Shown here piece by piece: positions 12,616 to 25,200 of a stretch of 64,000 nucleotides of DNA. Numbering within the stretch: the first letter of the stretch is position 1; each line of letters begins with the position of its first letter. The notes below the pieces were generated by a model. That model was not told the DNA's origin. It ran no database searches and saw only the letters and a program-made list of their open reading frames with translations. A program made the position numbers and the translations under genes. This stretch comes from Mortierella sp. BCC40632 (taxonomy: Eukaryota > Mortierellomycota > Mortierellomycetes > Mortierellales > Mortierellaceae): positions 788,501 to 852,500 of the forward strand of contig WAEK01000014.1 of NCBI GenBank assembly GCA_011634665.1. Direction: 5' to 3'.

Positions 12616-14754
12616 TTACTGCCGAGAACCTCTATCACTACCCATGCTCTCAAAGCCTGGCGTCCTGTGCTCAAAACGTCACCCTTCCCTTTCCCACCCT
12701 TCCTCCATCCCCCCTCACTCCCCTTTGCCCGCGTGGAATCAGCACAGCCATTGTGCTACCAAACGGTTTCCATAATCCAATCTGTAGAACAGCATCCTTA
12801 AAGCCCATGGAACACGGAGGAAGAGGTGCGGATGAATTCTTTAAGGGTCTAGGAGAGAAGCGCTATAAAAAGAGAGAGGCAGAGAGAATTAAAACGAGTC
12901 TAGCACCGATTAATGGCTAATGTTGACTAAAAGATGACCAAGAGTGGATGATGATTGAGATCAAGGCTGAGAAGGTATATAGTTCTAGGATAGGTGGGTT
13001 CTAGTCCATGCGACAAAGGTGTTTTGTTCAAACAGCCGGCTGTCTCAAACTACACGTTGGGTGGGGTTGGGAGGGGTTGGGTTCTTGGACACATGGTTAA
13101 CGTGGAAGGTACTGCTATTGTCTTAATCGAGGAGTAGGGTTGGGGGGGAGGGGAGTGTGGGAGAGGGGGGAGGAGAGCGAAGATGAGGGGAGAGAGAGAG
13201 AGAGAAAGAAGAGTCAGAAGGCATAAAGGCGAAAAGCAAGATCTACTCAGCGCTATTGCTGCGGTGTTGTTTGATGGTCAGCCTGAATGTATAACCCTGA
13301 TTGCATGTTTCCCTTATACTGCAACCATCTTCTTCTATCCTGAGCCATGAGTTGGGTGCGGCTAGGGCCGCTTTTTTTTTTTTTTTTGAGCGACAACAAG
13401 ACATGGAAGAAAAATAGCCCGAATCAGGGAAAAAAAAAAAAAAAAAGTTTTTTTTACACAGGCACACGGGCGTTGACACAGACAGGATATCCCTGTGGTC
13501 GTAAGGAGCAAAGGGAGCAGAGGAGCAACAAAAAAAAACGAGGATCCTTTCTTGGGATCGGTGGAGAATAAAAAAAAAAAAATCAAAGTTTTGGTTGGAA
13601 AAGGGCGTTTTTTGTTTTCTGCCGTGCGTGCGAGGGCAGCATCCGCTGCAAGCAGGTGGATGCAGGGCAAAAAAAAAAAAGGTGCTGGACAGATTTCTGG
13701 CACCACTCGGTTGACTTGTTTTCAAGAACTAAGCATATTGGCGCGACGACGGCATTGACAACGACAGCAACAGGCAGATACATAGCGCTATTCTGTACGC
13801 AGGGATGTACCGGGGTGCAGATATGACTCTGGATAGTACTGTAGTCTTATTGATACAAAGAGGGAGAGAAGGAAGGAGAGGAGGGGGTCAAAAAAAAAAA
13901 AAAAAAGTGAGGGTTGCAAGAAAGCTCTTGCTTCTGATGAAGACCAAGAGGAGCGACAGACCACCAAGGCGTGCGAACCATGAGCTGCACGTTCGGATGC
14001 TCTCTGCGTTTGCTCTTTTGCTTCGTTTGTCTCACAAACGACAAGGACCATCTCCTCCTGTTCCGCTTTACCAGTTCTGACAGCCGTCGTCTGTCGAATG
14101 TGGCCGACTAGTCAGGGCTGGACAGCATCGCCAATGCTGTCCTTCCTCTTTCTCCTCTCTCTCCCTCTCTGCCTCTCTCGCTCACTCACTCTCCCTCTTC
14201 CATTTTTGTATTTCCCCCCGTTCACTCCTCTCTCGATCGCCCCTTGATGCTGCGTCTTCAGAAGCAGGCATTGTGCTAGAAAAAGGGCCCTGTGCAGAGA
14301 AGAGATGTCTGCAACGCAACCACTCGACCTTGTCGAATCTTCTTTTTGAGCTGTTGACTGACTGGTTGACTGACTAGCTGCAAGACTCCTTTCCAGTTTC
14401 CCCCTAGAGCTGAGTCAGTCCGACTCTGGACAGAGCAAAGCCAAGGTTGGTCCTCACTAAGTTTTTTTTTTTTTTTTTTTCAAACCCATTGAGTTGTGCA
14501 CAAATCAATCGGCGCGGTTGTCTTTTCATTTCCGCCTCTGCAGTCGTCTCCTCATTCTCCTCCCCCGCCTCCCTTTCCCCACGCGCTCTCGTACCTGGCT
14601 GGCTGGCACCACCCACGATATCCGATGGCTGCGATGTGGACTGAGATGGGGAAACAGAAGAGGCGACAAACAGTCAACAGAACTGTACTCACACCACCTC
14701 ACCCTCCGCTGCGTTCTCAATCTCTCTTCCTCTTCTCCTCAGTGTTGTGTTCCA

Positions 14755-14760
14755 TATAAA
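14755..14760 (+). promoter_or_regulatory. TATA-like element upstream of MFS transporter
   Basis: TATAAA in the context CCATATAAAAGCG, followed by CT-rich sequence of the type seen in other leaders here. It lies 435 bases before the ATG at 15195, so if used it would give a long leader. Assignment is inference. Confidence 0.3.
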
Positions 14761-15194
14761 AGCGTCCTCTCCCGTCTCCCCCCCCCTCTTCTCTTCGTCT
14801 GCTTCTCTTAACTTCAGTTGAATTCTCTCTCCCTCTTCTTCTTCTCTCCTTTCTTCCCTCCCTCCTTCTTGTAACGGCAGCAACGCAGAGAGAGTCTCGA
14901 CGCGACTGTCCCCCTTCCTTCCCTCGCCCATAAGCAAACTACATTCCTTCAGAACCGCGACCCGAAGCCCGCTCTTGATCATCCCAGCTGTCCGGAACTA
15001 GGAACGTGGACCCTGTCAAGAACCTGCATCCTCGCAAACCCAATCCCCCTTTCACCCCGCCACTAGACCGCTTTTAGACACTCGGAGAACTATCCAAGTT
15101 CTAAAGAGAGAGAGACTGTGTGTGTGTTTTGATTTTGTGCGTGAGAGTGTGTGAAAGGAACAGTACCACCAAAACTGTACATTCAGCAACAGTC

Positions 15195-16564
15195 ATGTCC
15201 TCCCCTTCTCGCAACGACATCCCTCAGGTCACCACCACGGCCGCCACTCCATCCACATTGGTTGGAGATGTAGAGGCAAACACTTATTTTTATACCCCAC
15301 GAGCTGTTACGGCCTCCACCGCGAGCGCCGCTGCCGCCCCGGTCTCAGCGGCAGATGCTCAAGCAGACGCCCTTGCCAAGGAACGAGAGTACTTTGAGCG
15401 ACACAACCGTCGACAGGAACAAGCATCTCCTAAAGATGACGATGAGGAAGACCGACTCCAGCCCCACCAGCGACGTGCCATCGATAGTCTCCAAGTTGGT
15501 CAGAATGAGCTTGCGGCCGCCCCAGGACTCCAGTTGGCACTCTCGGACCCGATGCTTGCCATCACTCAAATGCCCGGAGGTCGTCGGTCTTCTATCACCT
15601 CGATCCACTCGAACATGACTTCGACCTCGGCCTCGCTCCGTCGACAGCAACAACGTATGTACATGGATGAAAAAAAGAACCCTGATGGAATTATGGTCCA
15701 CGACTCGGTTGAGAGCAAGACGATCAATGCGACGACCCACATGGCCGAGGGCGCCACAGACAGCAAGGCTGACCCCTCAGGATTGGACGAAAAGGGAATG
15801 GTCGGTATCGAGGACATGATCGATAATGAGGACGGTGCTCCACCAATGGACACATCCTGGTATGGTTATGTGATCGTGATCTGCTCCTTCACGATCTACT
15901 TTATCGTCTTTGGCATCGAACATACTTTTGGTGTCTACCAAGAGTACTACACCTCTCCCAATGCCGAGCCATGGCTCAAGGGTATTGAGAATCAAAAGGT
16001 CGCTATGATCGGTACCTTGGCCACAACGTTTACCTATCTTTTGGGCGCCTTCAGTGGTCGTTTCGCGGATCGTGCTGGCTATCGTATTTCAGCTGTCTTG
16101 GGTGCCGTGATCATGGGTGCGGGAATGATTGGAGCCAGTTTTGCCAAGAACCTGGCCACGCTCTATGTCTTTCAAGGTATTATCCTCGGTATCGGTTCAA
16201 GTCTTGTCTATCTCCCAGCGGTCTCTTGCCCTGCTCATTGGTATGAACGATATCGATCGATTGCCATCGGTATTGTCGTCTGTGGCTCGGGTCTAGGAGG
16301 CTTGGTCCTTGGTCCTCTGACTGAACTCTTGATCCGAACGGTCGGTGTCCAGTGGACGCTGAGAATTGAGGGTCTGTTGTGCCTGATTGGAATTGGTGGT
16401 TCGGGTATGTTGCTCAAGACAAGAGTCAAGAAGGTGCCTGGTGTGAGCAAGCGTGTTCCCATGGACTTTACCATTTGCAAGGAGGTGCCCTTCCAAACAT
16501 TGGCGATCGCCAACTTTTTGACCTCGTTGGGATACATGATTCCATTCTTTTTCCTTTCTGGTAA

Positions 16565-16603
<39 letters not shown>

Positions 16604-17180
16604 TTCCTGTCTAGTGGGCAACAAAAGAAGACTCTCTGACCATCGATTCCCTTTTTATTTTACTTTATCAATAGCATTTGCTGTATTCCATAAGCAGACA
16701 CCACAGACTGGAGCCTTGATGATCGGTCTCCTCAACGGAGCCTCGTTGGTGGGACGCTTGACTCTGGGTTTTGTCACGGACCGAGTTGGAAGGATCAACA
16801 TGCTCTTTATCTGCGCTGTCGTCAGTGGTTTGAGTATTCTCTGCATCTGGAGTGTTGCGACGACGGTCAAGGTCATTACCGTCTTTGCCATCATCTACGG
16901 TTTTACTTGCGGAGGTTACTTTGCCGTGATTCCATCTGTCATTGCCGACATTTATGGACTGGATCGTTTGACGACGGTGACGGGTCTGTTGTATGGATCG
17001 ATTGGTGTTGGTTACTTGATCGGATCACCCGTGTCGGCCGTATTGTTGGATATCACTCAGCCCAACACCAACTATATCTATGTGGTCATCTTTTCGGGCA
17101 CGACCATGACACTCTCGAGTTTTGCCATCTTTTACCTAAAGTACTGGCGCTCGAACGGACGTTGGTGGATCCATGGTTAA
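15195..17180 (+). CDS. MFS transporter, monocarboxylate-porter (MCT/MCH) type
   Basis: Predicted 12-helix membrane transporter of the fungal monocarboxylate transporter family. Exons 15195-16560 and 16675-17180 give 623 residues. Residues 1-220 are a hydrophilic cytoplasmic tail. Helix 1 begins near residue 222 (YGYVIVICSFTIYFIVFG), and the family-typical segment WYERYRSIAIGIVVCGSGLG follows around residue 350. The DRVG loop motif near residue 490 is standard MFS. The ATG at 15195 was chosen as the first clear start with AC-rich leader sequence before it. The intron (16561-16674) has a 20-plus T tract right after GTAAGC; it is 114 nt, a multiple of three, and contains no in-frame stop, so a retained intron would still be translated. 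The substrate cannot be read from the sequence; homologs carry carboxylates or are orphans. Confidence 0.9.
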
Positions 17181-17303
17181 GAGAAAAGAAGGCTTGCCTT
17201 TCTTTTCCTATTTTAATTTTTTTGTTGTTGGTCGGATGTCATTCATCCTCCTACCTCCCCCTATTCATACTTTGTTTTTCTTTCTTTCTTTCACTCTATT
17301 GTA

Positions 17304-17309
17304 AATAAA
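17304..17309 (+). terminator. AATAAA polyadenylation signal for MFS transporter
   Basis: AATAAA in TGTAAATAAACC, 124 bases after the stop codon. The next gene is convergent, so the 3' ends of the two transcripts lie close together. Confidence 0.55.
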
Positions 17310-17391
17310 CCCGCTCCACTCTGCAAATCCATTGCCTGAAAGTTTTCCCTTTAACGAAAGTAATCGTTTTTAATTACGTGTTGTAACTGTT

Positions 17392-17397
17392 TTTATT
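17392..17397 (-). terminator. AATAAA signal for the convergent GPI-protein gene
   Basis: TTTATT on the plus strand reads AATAAA on the minus strand, about 155 bases past the stop at 17551. It lies under 100 bases from the AATAAA of the opposing gene. Confidence 0.4.
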
Positions 17398-17550
17398 ATT
17401 GAGAGCAGAGAAAATAAGGGGTGAGGAGGAGGAGGAGGAGGAGGAGCGGAGCTCCTATTCAACAGCTTTGTCAGCATGAATAGAGCGAGAGAGAGAGATA
17501 GAAAGAAAGCGAGAGCGAGAGCGCCCATTCCCCTAACAACTCTCCTTACT

Positions 17551-18848
17551 CTAGAGCATGTTGGTCATCATGGAAATCATCGAGGCCACGACAACAAATG
17601 CAGTCAAGGAAGTAGCAGCCTGAGCAATGGCAGCACCGGACTTGCTGCACTTGCCGGTGTCGTACATGGCAATCAATTTGTCAGTCAAGTCCTCGGTCGA
17701 GAAGCTGTACATGCCGGGGTTTCCGATGGTAGGAGCAGTGTTGTTAGAGTTGGTGCTGTTACCGCTGGGGGCGGGGGCGGGGGCAGGGGTCGAAGCGTTG
17801 GAGTTACGGGTGGTGAAGCTGGCCAAGCACAGCACCTTGACCTCGCACAAAGGCTTGGCTGTTTGAGTGAAGGAAGAAGATTGGAATAAATGGAAAGAAG
17901 GGGAAGAGGGGTGGGTTAGTCAATTGAAGCATTGCCTAGCATATGAGTTGTGTATCAACTCCATGGGTGCCTAGTCTAAAGTCTTTTTTTTTTGGGTCCG
18001 GTCGGGGCTGTGCACAAGGGAGAGAAGAAGGGTATGGGTCTTTGTCTGTAATTCGTTGCTCGACTCTTGTTGCACCCTCCGAAGTCCGCGCCACTCATTG
18101 GGTCGATGTTTCTCCACACTGGTCCTTGTTTTCCCATTAAGATTCATATGAAATCGAAGAGGGCTCTCCTCCTCTTCCTCCTTCTCTTTTGAACCAGAGT
18201 CAACACCACAGACACACAACAACACGGGCGCAGGCTCAGAGTCAACGGCGAGGCGCAAAAAGTGATCGGAAGAAATGGTTAGGGTAGCGAGAGAAAAAGA
18301 GAGAAAGAGAGAAAGAAAGAAAGGCATATCGGGTGATGATGGATAAAGTCCCTTTTTGGTTCCTGACTCTGGTTCCTGGAAATGGAGCGAGTGACTGTCT
18401 CTCTTCACTCGGCCTTTCTCTCTCTCTCTGTCTCTCTCTCTCCGTCTCCCTTCGCTCATCCTTCTCCGTCCTCGGCATGATGAAAGGTCAAATGGGGATG
18501 AAGGCCCTTACCAGCAGAGAGGTTGGTCACATTGCACTGTGCAGATGGGCCCGAGTACGAAGCACTAGATTAGATGAGACAGCAGGAATCTGTTAGATGG
18601 AGAACATAGCCCATCTTCAAATCATCTCCATGGCACTCTTTGACAACGAATCCTTTTGAAGGCTCAGATAATAGGAATAAGGATTACTTCGTTTTGGCAA
18701 AAGTGTCAGTGGTAAGCTTTGTGCAGTGCTCCTTGAAGGTAGTGCAGTTGAATGGGCTCGAGGGATTGAAGCGCTCTGCAGCAGAGACGGTGCTAGCCAA
18801 GCAAAAGACAAGGGCCAAGAGAGCGACCATATAAGTGGACTTGGACAT
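17551..18848 (-). CDS. Small secreted Cys-containing protein with GPI-type tail
   Basis: Unrecognised fungal cell-surface protein. Minus-strand exons are 18848-18688, 18564-18512 and 17858-17551: 161, 53 and 308 nt, 522 in total, 173 residues, all junction phases matching with donors GTAATC and GTAAGG. Residues 1-23 are a clear signal peptide (MSKSTYMVALLALVFCLAS, cleavage likely after VSA). The mature part has about six cysteines, spaced as NCTTFKEHC, AQC, LCEVKVLC and GKC, plus several N-glycosylation sites. A Pro/Ala/Ser/Asn-rich spacer follows. The C-terminal hydrophobic stretch (LTAFVVVASMISMMTNML) after KCSKSGAA fits a GPI-anchor signal. It was probably processed in the ER and displayed on the plasma membrane or wall. 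Function is not deducible. Confidence 0.78.
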
Positions 18849-20104
18849 GATGATGATGAAGATATTGGTGATGAGGTGGTAAAGGATTGAAAGGTAAAAG
18901 AGTGGACAGTATGGAGTAGAATGGGTAAAAAGACAGGGTTTCTCTCTGAGTGTGAGTATGTGTGGGGAGCTGGATGTGGAGTGAGAAGAGGAACTTCGAC
19001 TAAGGAAAAAGAAAAAAGAAAAAAGAAGAAAAAACACGGACGTTGGACTCTATAAACAAGTCGTCAACAACAGGTGAGAAAAGGCAAGTGTGTGGAATGG
19101 ACAGAGGAAGCGGGCAGGTTACAGCAGCATAGACCAGACTAATCTGCAGTCTTGTTGACTTTCTTCATCGAGAGCCGAGAGCCGAGCTCTCTGTGTTTCC
19201 ATCCTCGTCGCTTCATTGTATCCATGCCGTATTGTACTTGTTTCTTTTAGCTCACTTTGCTACGGAGAAAGGGCTGTTGTCATCACAGGAGCTCGTCAGG
19301 GACTCTATTGCGTCGGTCAATCTCGCTGACATCTGAAGGTCTGCCAGACTTTTCAGGCATCATGACATATCTTCATTTGCTTCGCTGTTTTATCCGCCTG
19401 CAGGGAAGCAGGGCTGTGGACTCTTTTTGGGGTATCTGTCAAGAAAGAGAGAACGAAAAAAAAAGCCAAAGCGTCTTAAGCATTTGACATTGGGAATGCA
19501 AGTATCTCCACTTGAACAATCCAGCATCCATGAGCGGTTCAGGAGACGCGCGAGGAAGAAGAAGAAGAGTCCGGAGACTTTTCTCATTCTAGTGTTATTG
19601 GTGCTTGGTGCCAAAGTGAACAGGTCAAATAGAGGAGGAGTGTACGGTACCGTAGACAATATTCATAGCACATGCATCGTTCAACTCTTTGTGCAACGAC
19701 ACATTAACGAAAAAAAGTTACAAGTTATATTTGGGTTCGGTTTGGGTTCGGTTTGGGTTCTTCCGCCTCGGCACCTGTTGTATCCCATAGTGAAGAGTGG
19801 TTTACGCCGCGCGCTGCACCGTGCTTTTTTTTCTTATTGTTTTTCATGCGACAACGGGAATGACACCATTGTTAGATTGCACAGACTAGGTAAACGAGCA
19901 GGAGTACGTGGGGGTGAGAGTGGGAGAAACCCTGTCCCCCCTTTTTATTTCGGTCTGGATGGTGACCCTGCCAATGCATCTCCTCCATCTTGACAGCTCA
20001 TCAGGGTCCATGCGCTCTGGCACAGTCGAGCGCTCATCGGCCGCGTCTACCATGCTCACGCGCATCAGTCATCTCAGAAATCCATTGTTGATCGTTCATC
20101 GACC
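18849..20104. other. Divergent intergenic region
   Basis: Shared upstream region of the minus-strand GPI-protein gene and the plus-strand mitochondrial carrier. No supported gene. Three tandem copies of an 11-mer (TTTGGGTTCGG) occupy about 19730-19759. Confidence 0.5.
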
Positions 20105-21543
20105 ATGCCGCGTATCCCAGAGACGATCGATCACTCCAGGCTCGACTTTCACCGCTATTACTTGTACGCCACGTTATTGAACGTACCTCCGATCCTGATC
20201 ACGTATCCGTTTCGGACAGTCCGGATACTCCAGCAGAGTAAACCATCAGGTCCCAAACCCGTCTCGTCTTCTGTCTTCAAGGTCATCCGGAATGTCGAGC
20301 GACAAAAGGGCTTTCCTGCACTCTTTGCTGGCGCAGGCTTCTACACCACGGGTCTGACGACGACGAGAATTGTGCAGTTTGCGACGTATGATTACACAGC
20401 ACAGATGATTCGCGAGCATAACTATCTGGGCTATCCTATCCTTCGGGATTCGGGCGTGCTTAGTGGCGTCCTGGGCACTTTTTCGGCTGTTGTCACTACC
20501 TTTTTTATCGTCCCCTTCAATATGGTAAGATACCTAGTCTGGAAAATGCTGTCTGCACAGATGCTGAGTCAAAGTAGACAAGTTAGATGCTGAGATCGAT
20601 GTGCTAACACTTTTAATGACTTTAGATATCGCAACAAATTGCCATTGCCAAGGCTGGGACCCTACCAAATGCCTCCAATATCCCTTTACATATTACAGGA
20701 TGGAGTGAGCCACTGGAGCAAGAACCCATGACACTCTCAAGGTCGCTCTGGTCCCAGTATAAACAGGAAGGGCTTCGATTTCTGTTCCGAGGGTATTGGG
20801 CCACGCTTTGGACAACAATCCCCTTCTTTGCTGCTTATTTTCCTATATACGAGGTTGCGGGTGAATGGATCCAGGACTCTATTGATTATACTCGTGAAGT
20901 CCAGGCGGCAAATCGACCCAACTCGAACCCGTTTCCACCACGAGCTTCGCATCAGTTGATCGTCTCTTCAATGGCTGGAAGCATTGCCTCGATGGCAGCA
21001 GTCCTTGTCTCGTCACCGTTCGACATGGTCAAGACTCGGATCCAGACTGAACAGCGTCTTCAGCCTACGAACGCCTCGGGAATCAAATTGCCACTGCCTT
21101 CTCTAAAATGGATGGAGGTGGCAAGGGATATTTGGAAAAAGGATGGGCCTCTAGCCTTTTTTCGGGGAATCAGAGCAAGAGCGATCCTCACGGTTCCAGG
21201 AGGAGCGTTCAATTTTATGGTGTTTGACCTTGTCCGATCGCTTAGTCTCAAAGAGGTTGCACCTGCGCCTACATCAATCATGGCCGAGAGGAGAGTGATG
21301 GTCGAGACGTTGACAGGGCTGGACAGGCAGATCTATAAAAACGTGAAGGACCGCGACTCGACTGCGGACGTAACTGCAGCCTTGACGAGGAGCCGATCTA
21401 GCTCTGATCATGGCAGAGTCCCAATCCAGGAACAGACTAGGATCTGGAGAAGGACTGGGTCATGGACGGGTGATGAGAGAGTAGAGCAGGAGTGGCGCAA
21501 AGAGAAAGACAGCGCACTTCAGATTCTTTTGCAGCAAGAATAG
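20105..21543 (+). CDS. Mitochondrial carrier (SLC25 family), SLC25A44-like
   Basis: Six-helix inner-membrane carrier of three repeats. Exons 20105-20524 and 20626-21543 (918 nt) give 445 residues; the junction is phase 0. The signature P-x-(D/E)-x-x-(K/R) is degenerate in repeat 1 (TYPFRTVR, near residue 34) and repeat 2 (VPFNMISQQ, near 136) and complete in repeat 3 (SPFDMVKTRIQTEQ, near 270). The degenerate first two signatures, the GYWATLWTTIP segment and the overall order resemble human SLC25A44, a branched-chain amino-acid carrier; this resemblance is from recall of that family. Residues after about 350 are a hydrophilic tail beyond the usual ~300-residue carrier length. The ATG at 20105 is the only in-frame start before the first helix. 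The actual substrate is inference only. Confidence 0.88.
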
Positions 21544-21794
21544 CGATAAGAAGAAGTTGGCTACCAAGGACGTTGCCAATCCGAGACGCGAGTACCACAG
21601 CGTGGAACGACCTTTAGTTGAGGATCTGAGTGGTGGTTGGGAAAGGGAGGGGGAAGGAGGGACAGATGATAGACAATGAAAATCCAGATTAAGCCAAAGG
21701 AGGAAATAAGATCCAATTTCATGGCAAAAAAGAAAAGCGCCCAGTTCACACTCCCAAATGACTGCATTGTGTGGTGCTTTGCCACCTGTGGTCC

Positions 21795-21842
<48 letters not shown>

Positions 21843-22072
21843 TGACAGTCTTTGCCACTTTTGGAGGTGATTTTCCACGCTTTTCTTTTTGTGCTTGCGC
21901 TTGTCCGCTTATTTGTTGCTTCCACAAATCACCACCACCACCACCACCACCGCTATCTGCTACGTATCTGCTAACACCACACCCACGCCTTTTTTCTTTT
22001 TATTTGTCTCTGTCAATCTCTTTTTTCCTTCCTTCCTTCCTTCCTTCTTTCCTTCCTTCCTTTTTTTCTTCC

Positions 22073-22106
<34 letters not shown>

Positions 22107-22258
22107 CACTGTCTCACCTCTGCCTTTGGTCCCTACTGTTGATATCGTTTTTTCTTTCTTTCACTTTCATCACCCCATCCCTCTCTTTCCTTTGCTCAGC
22201 TATTTTCCCTTTCCCTTTGCTCGGTCTCTCGCTTTTTTTCTCTAGACACTGAGCAAAT
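21544..22258. other. Intergenic region with GA and CT tracts
   Basis: A (GA)n run lies at 21799-21836. Long CT/CCTT tracts at 22020-22110 continue as a pyrimidine-rich leader to the ATG at 22259. No gene seen. Confidence 0.6.
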
Positions 22259-25200
22259 ATGACACCTACGCCACCTGAAAAAACTCGAGTCGCGCGACAG
22301 GATGCAGGATATGGCCCGGCATCTGATGCAAAAAGCCTTGGATCTGTCTCTCAGATACGCAGTGGTGGCGTCAGTGGAGAGGCTGGGAATCAGATTTGCT
22401 CCAGTGGTCCGGTAGACGGAACGGACCTCAGCCAGACAACAACATTCACACAGGGACAACCAGGGGCCACCTTGAATTACAATCCGCACCATCTGACCAG
22501 CACTGACCAAGTCCAGACCAACGATCAGTCACAGGCGTCAGTCGAGACCAAAGACAGAGCTAAGAGCAAGCCTATCAAGGAAAATAAAGGCTGGACAATG
22601 AGAAAGAACGGTCATAGGCAACCTGTCCCTGACTCACAGGAAAGAAGAGGCAAGGGTGATGCATTGCCAAGAAAGGACCAAGTAGTTCATTTAGAACCCT
22701 TACCACCACCAGGACAAACAGTGGACAGTAGATCGGGTCTACAGAATAGTAATATCCTGATCAAGAATGAGTTTTCTGCAGACCCGTTGATGGCTGTCCT
22801 CCTGCGGCGCGAGCGAGCCTTGCGGAAACGACTGGCAAGTGTGATTACTTTTGTTTTGTTTTATAGTGTTATTCTTGGCATGCCCTGATTTTCTTATTTT
22901 TGGAGTGATCTGTTTGGAACACTCAACTACGAAGGGATCAATCAGTCGCACCCACCATCTGCAAGGGCCTTTTCCTCACTCTCTTCCAGTCGCTCTGACA
23001 TACTCTGTTCTGTCTAATTCTTGTTCCTTTGATTGGTTTCGAACAATAGACAAGGATCGAGGCCACCGAAGCCTTGCTCAAGGTCAGCCCGCAGTCAAGA
23101 GCTGCCATGGACCAGGAACGACTGCAGGCCTTGGAGCACAAGTCCGAGGTAGTGGTCTGTCTGAATGAGTTTGAAGAGCTCCTGAACCGCATGTCTATCG
23201 TGCTGTTGGAGGTGAGGCTCCATCTATCCATCCATCCATCCATTTTTTTTTTTTTTTTTTGATGATGATATGAAATGAAATGAACTGACCAATGGTCTGC
23301 ATTTCAATAGGAGCAAGAAAAGAAGGCGTCGATACAAAAGGATCATCTGCTCGAGCGTCAAAGCGAGTACGAGCATGTCGCAAATGATATTCGGCATTTG
23401 TCGACCCGATCCTTCATTCACCTTATTCGACTCTTTTACACACTCCACCAACTCGAAGGCATTTACAATCAGCTCTTGCCGGACCCACTTCATAGTCTAC
23501 ATGTCCTACGAGAATTCTGTGGAGTTCTTTATGTAGCAGCAGAATCGGCTGAAACAAGTGAAAGTTTGGATGCAAAGGATAGTCTTTACTCACTCGTTCA
23601 ACGATTAACTGAAGATAGCTCCGAGAACATTGCAGAAAATTCCACGACGCGGTGTAAGTTATGGCACTTCTCCATAGGTGGAGTTTCCTCTCATTTATGA
23701 ATTTGAATAGCAGGAGGCTAATATCTTATTCTCTCTCTTTAACGGGTGATTTTTTACAGTCTGCGATGTGAATAGAGAAGTCGAGAGGACCATCTTTCCG
23801 TCCCAGGCGAATGACTCAAATGTCGAACCCTTGGCGGATACAATGGATGCATGGATTGCAGCAGATCCAGAATCAAGTGATCTGCAACCGCCACCAAACG
23901 GACCAACAGAGGCTGAATCAAAGGAAACGGAGAAGGAGATGCATGATGACTCGGTTAACGTAAAGGTGGATTTGCCCGATATTTGTCCTGAGGCTACTCA
24001 CGCGTCTCCAGGTTTGTACCATTTTACCTTTTATCTAACATGCATATTTTTTTATGATAAAAAAAAAATCTAACACAGCTACTCTAACGCCTTTTACTTT
24101 AGACCCGGAATATCGATATGAGCAATTGGGCACGTCGGAGGGACCTCAAGCCAATGATGACAAAAACATGACAAATCCAGAGCACTGGGACGGGCCATCC
24201 TCAAACGTGGTTGGCCAAGAAGATTCACAGTTCAGGACAGACGACACAGTTCCTTTGGTCTACGAGGGCCAGGAAAGACACGACCTCAACTGTGGTCCAA
24301 CGGTGACTAGGTCCATGCCGCAGATTGACCACAACCACAACCACAAACGAAGGTTTTTGCCTCGCCGTCGCGGTCGCAAGCAATCATCAGTCAGGAGACC
24401 AGAGAGAGGCACTGTAGGCATGACAATGAATATCAAGATGGATGCCCCCTCGAGCGGGATCGATTCAGTGACAATTCACCCAGATGAATCGACTCTACTC
24501 CCACCCCCTGAGACATCTAACCCTCCACTCTTTCAAGAAGAATCTCCAACTCCTGAAATGAAAGAGGAAGTTCTCGATGTTAAATCATTGACACAAGGCG
24601 TTGTCGAGGCCTCTGGTTTCGAGCTGACTGAACAGGATTGTGGACAGACATTACAGGAAAATACCATTGACACGAGCTCGCGACGAGAACTCCCACCTCA
24701 AGGCCGAGTGCTCAGAAAATCAACGGGGGAGAATGACAGCACACGGCAGTCTTTTGAACCTCCAGCTCACGGCAGGCAACGACGATCTGGTCGGCGATAT
24801 GGAGGTGGGAGAGGAGGGTATGTCAACAATGGTCACTTTGGACGACCCAACCCGAACCAGTCTGTGGGACACCATCCGGTCCATCCTCCTCTAGCAGTAC
24901 CGGAAATCATTCATGGGCTACAGTCGCAGCACCCTGTTCGATCTCCATTCTACTTTCATGGTCATCCACCACCACTGCACCATCTGCAACCTTATCATTA
25001 TCCGGCACTTCGGCCGGATGAACCGAGCCAAGAAGTGTATCGACCCTCTGGACCCAAAGTGGCTATTCCTATGACAGGACCCCAGGAACATGGTCCCGAA
25101 ATGCATCCTATCCCTCCTCCAACCCTCTTTCCAATGTATCCTCCTCACCATCCTCTCATGTATCCTCGCGGTCATCCTTCACTACTACCTCCTGCCCGCC

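Larger units (their letters stand above)
9777..15194. other. 5.4-kb gene-poor intergenic region
   Basis: I see no supported gene. Open frames here are driven by homopolymers and CT/GA tracts. Landmarks: T or A runs near 10935, 11724, 12545, 13373, 13430, 13570, 13670, 13892 and 14462; a TTG/CTG triplet repeat at 12569-12615; GA-rich DNA at 13140-13210; and a CT-rich leader from about 14700 into the transporter gene. Confidence 0.6.

Noticed and set aside
13243..14811. Small frames containing Lys or Phe runs
   Set aside because: Created by poly(A/T) tracts crossed in frame; no domain or homolog-like sequence.
19730..19759. Telomere repeat
   Set aside because: The unit is TTTGGGTTCGG, only three copies, internal; not the TTAGGG-type repeat of fungal telomeres.
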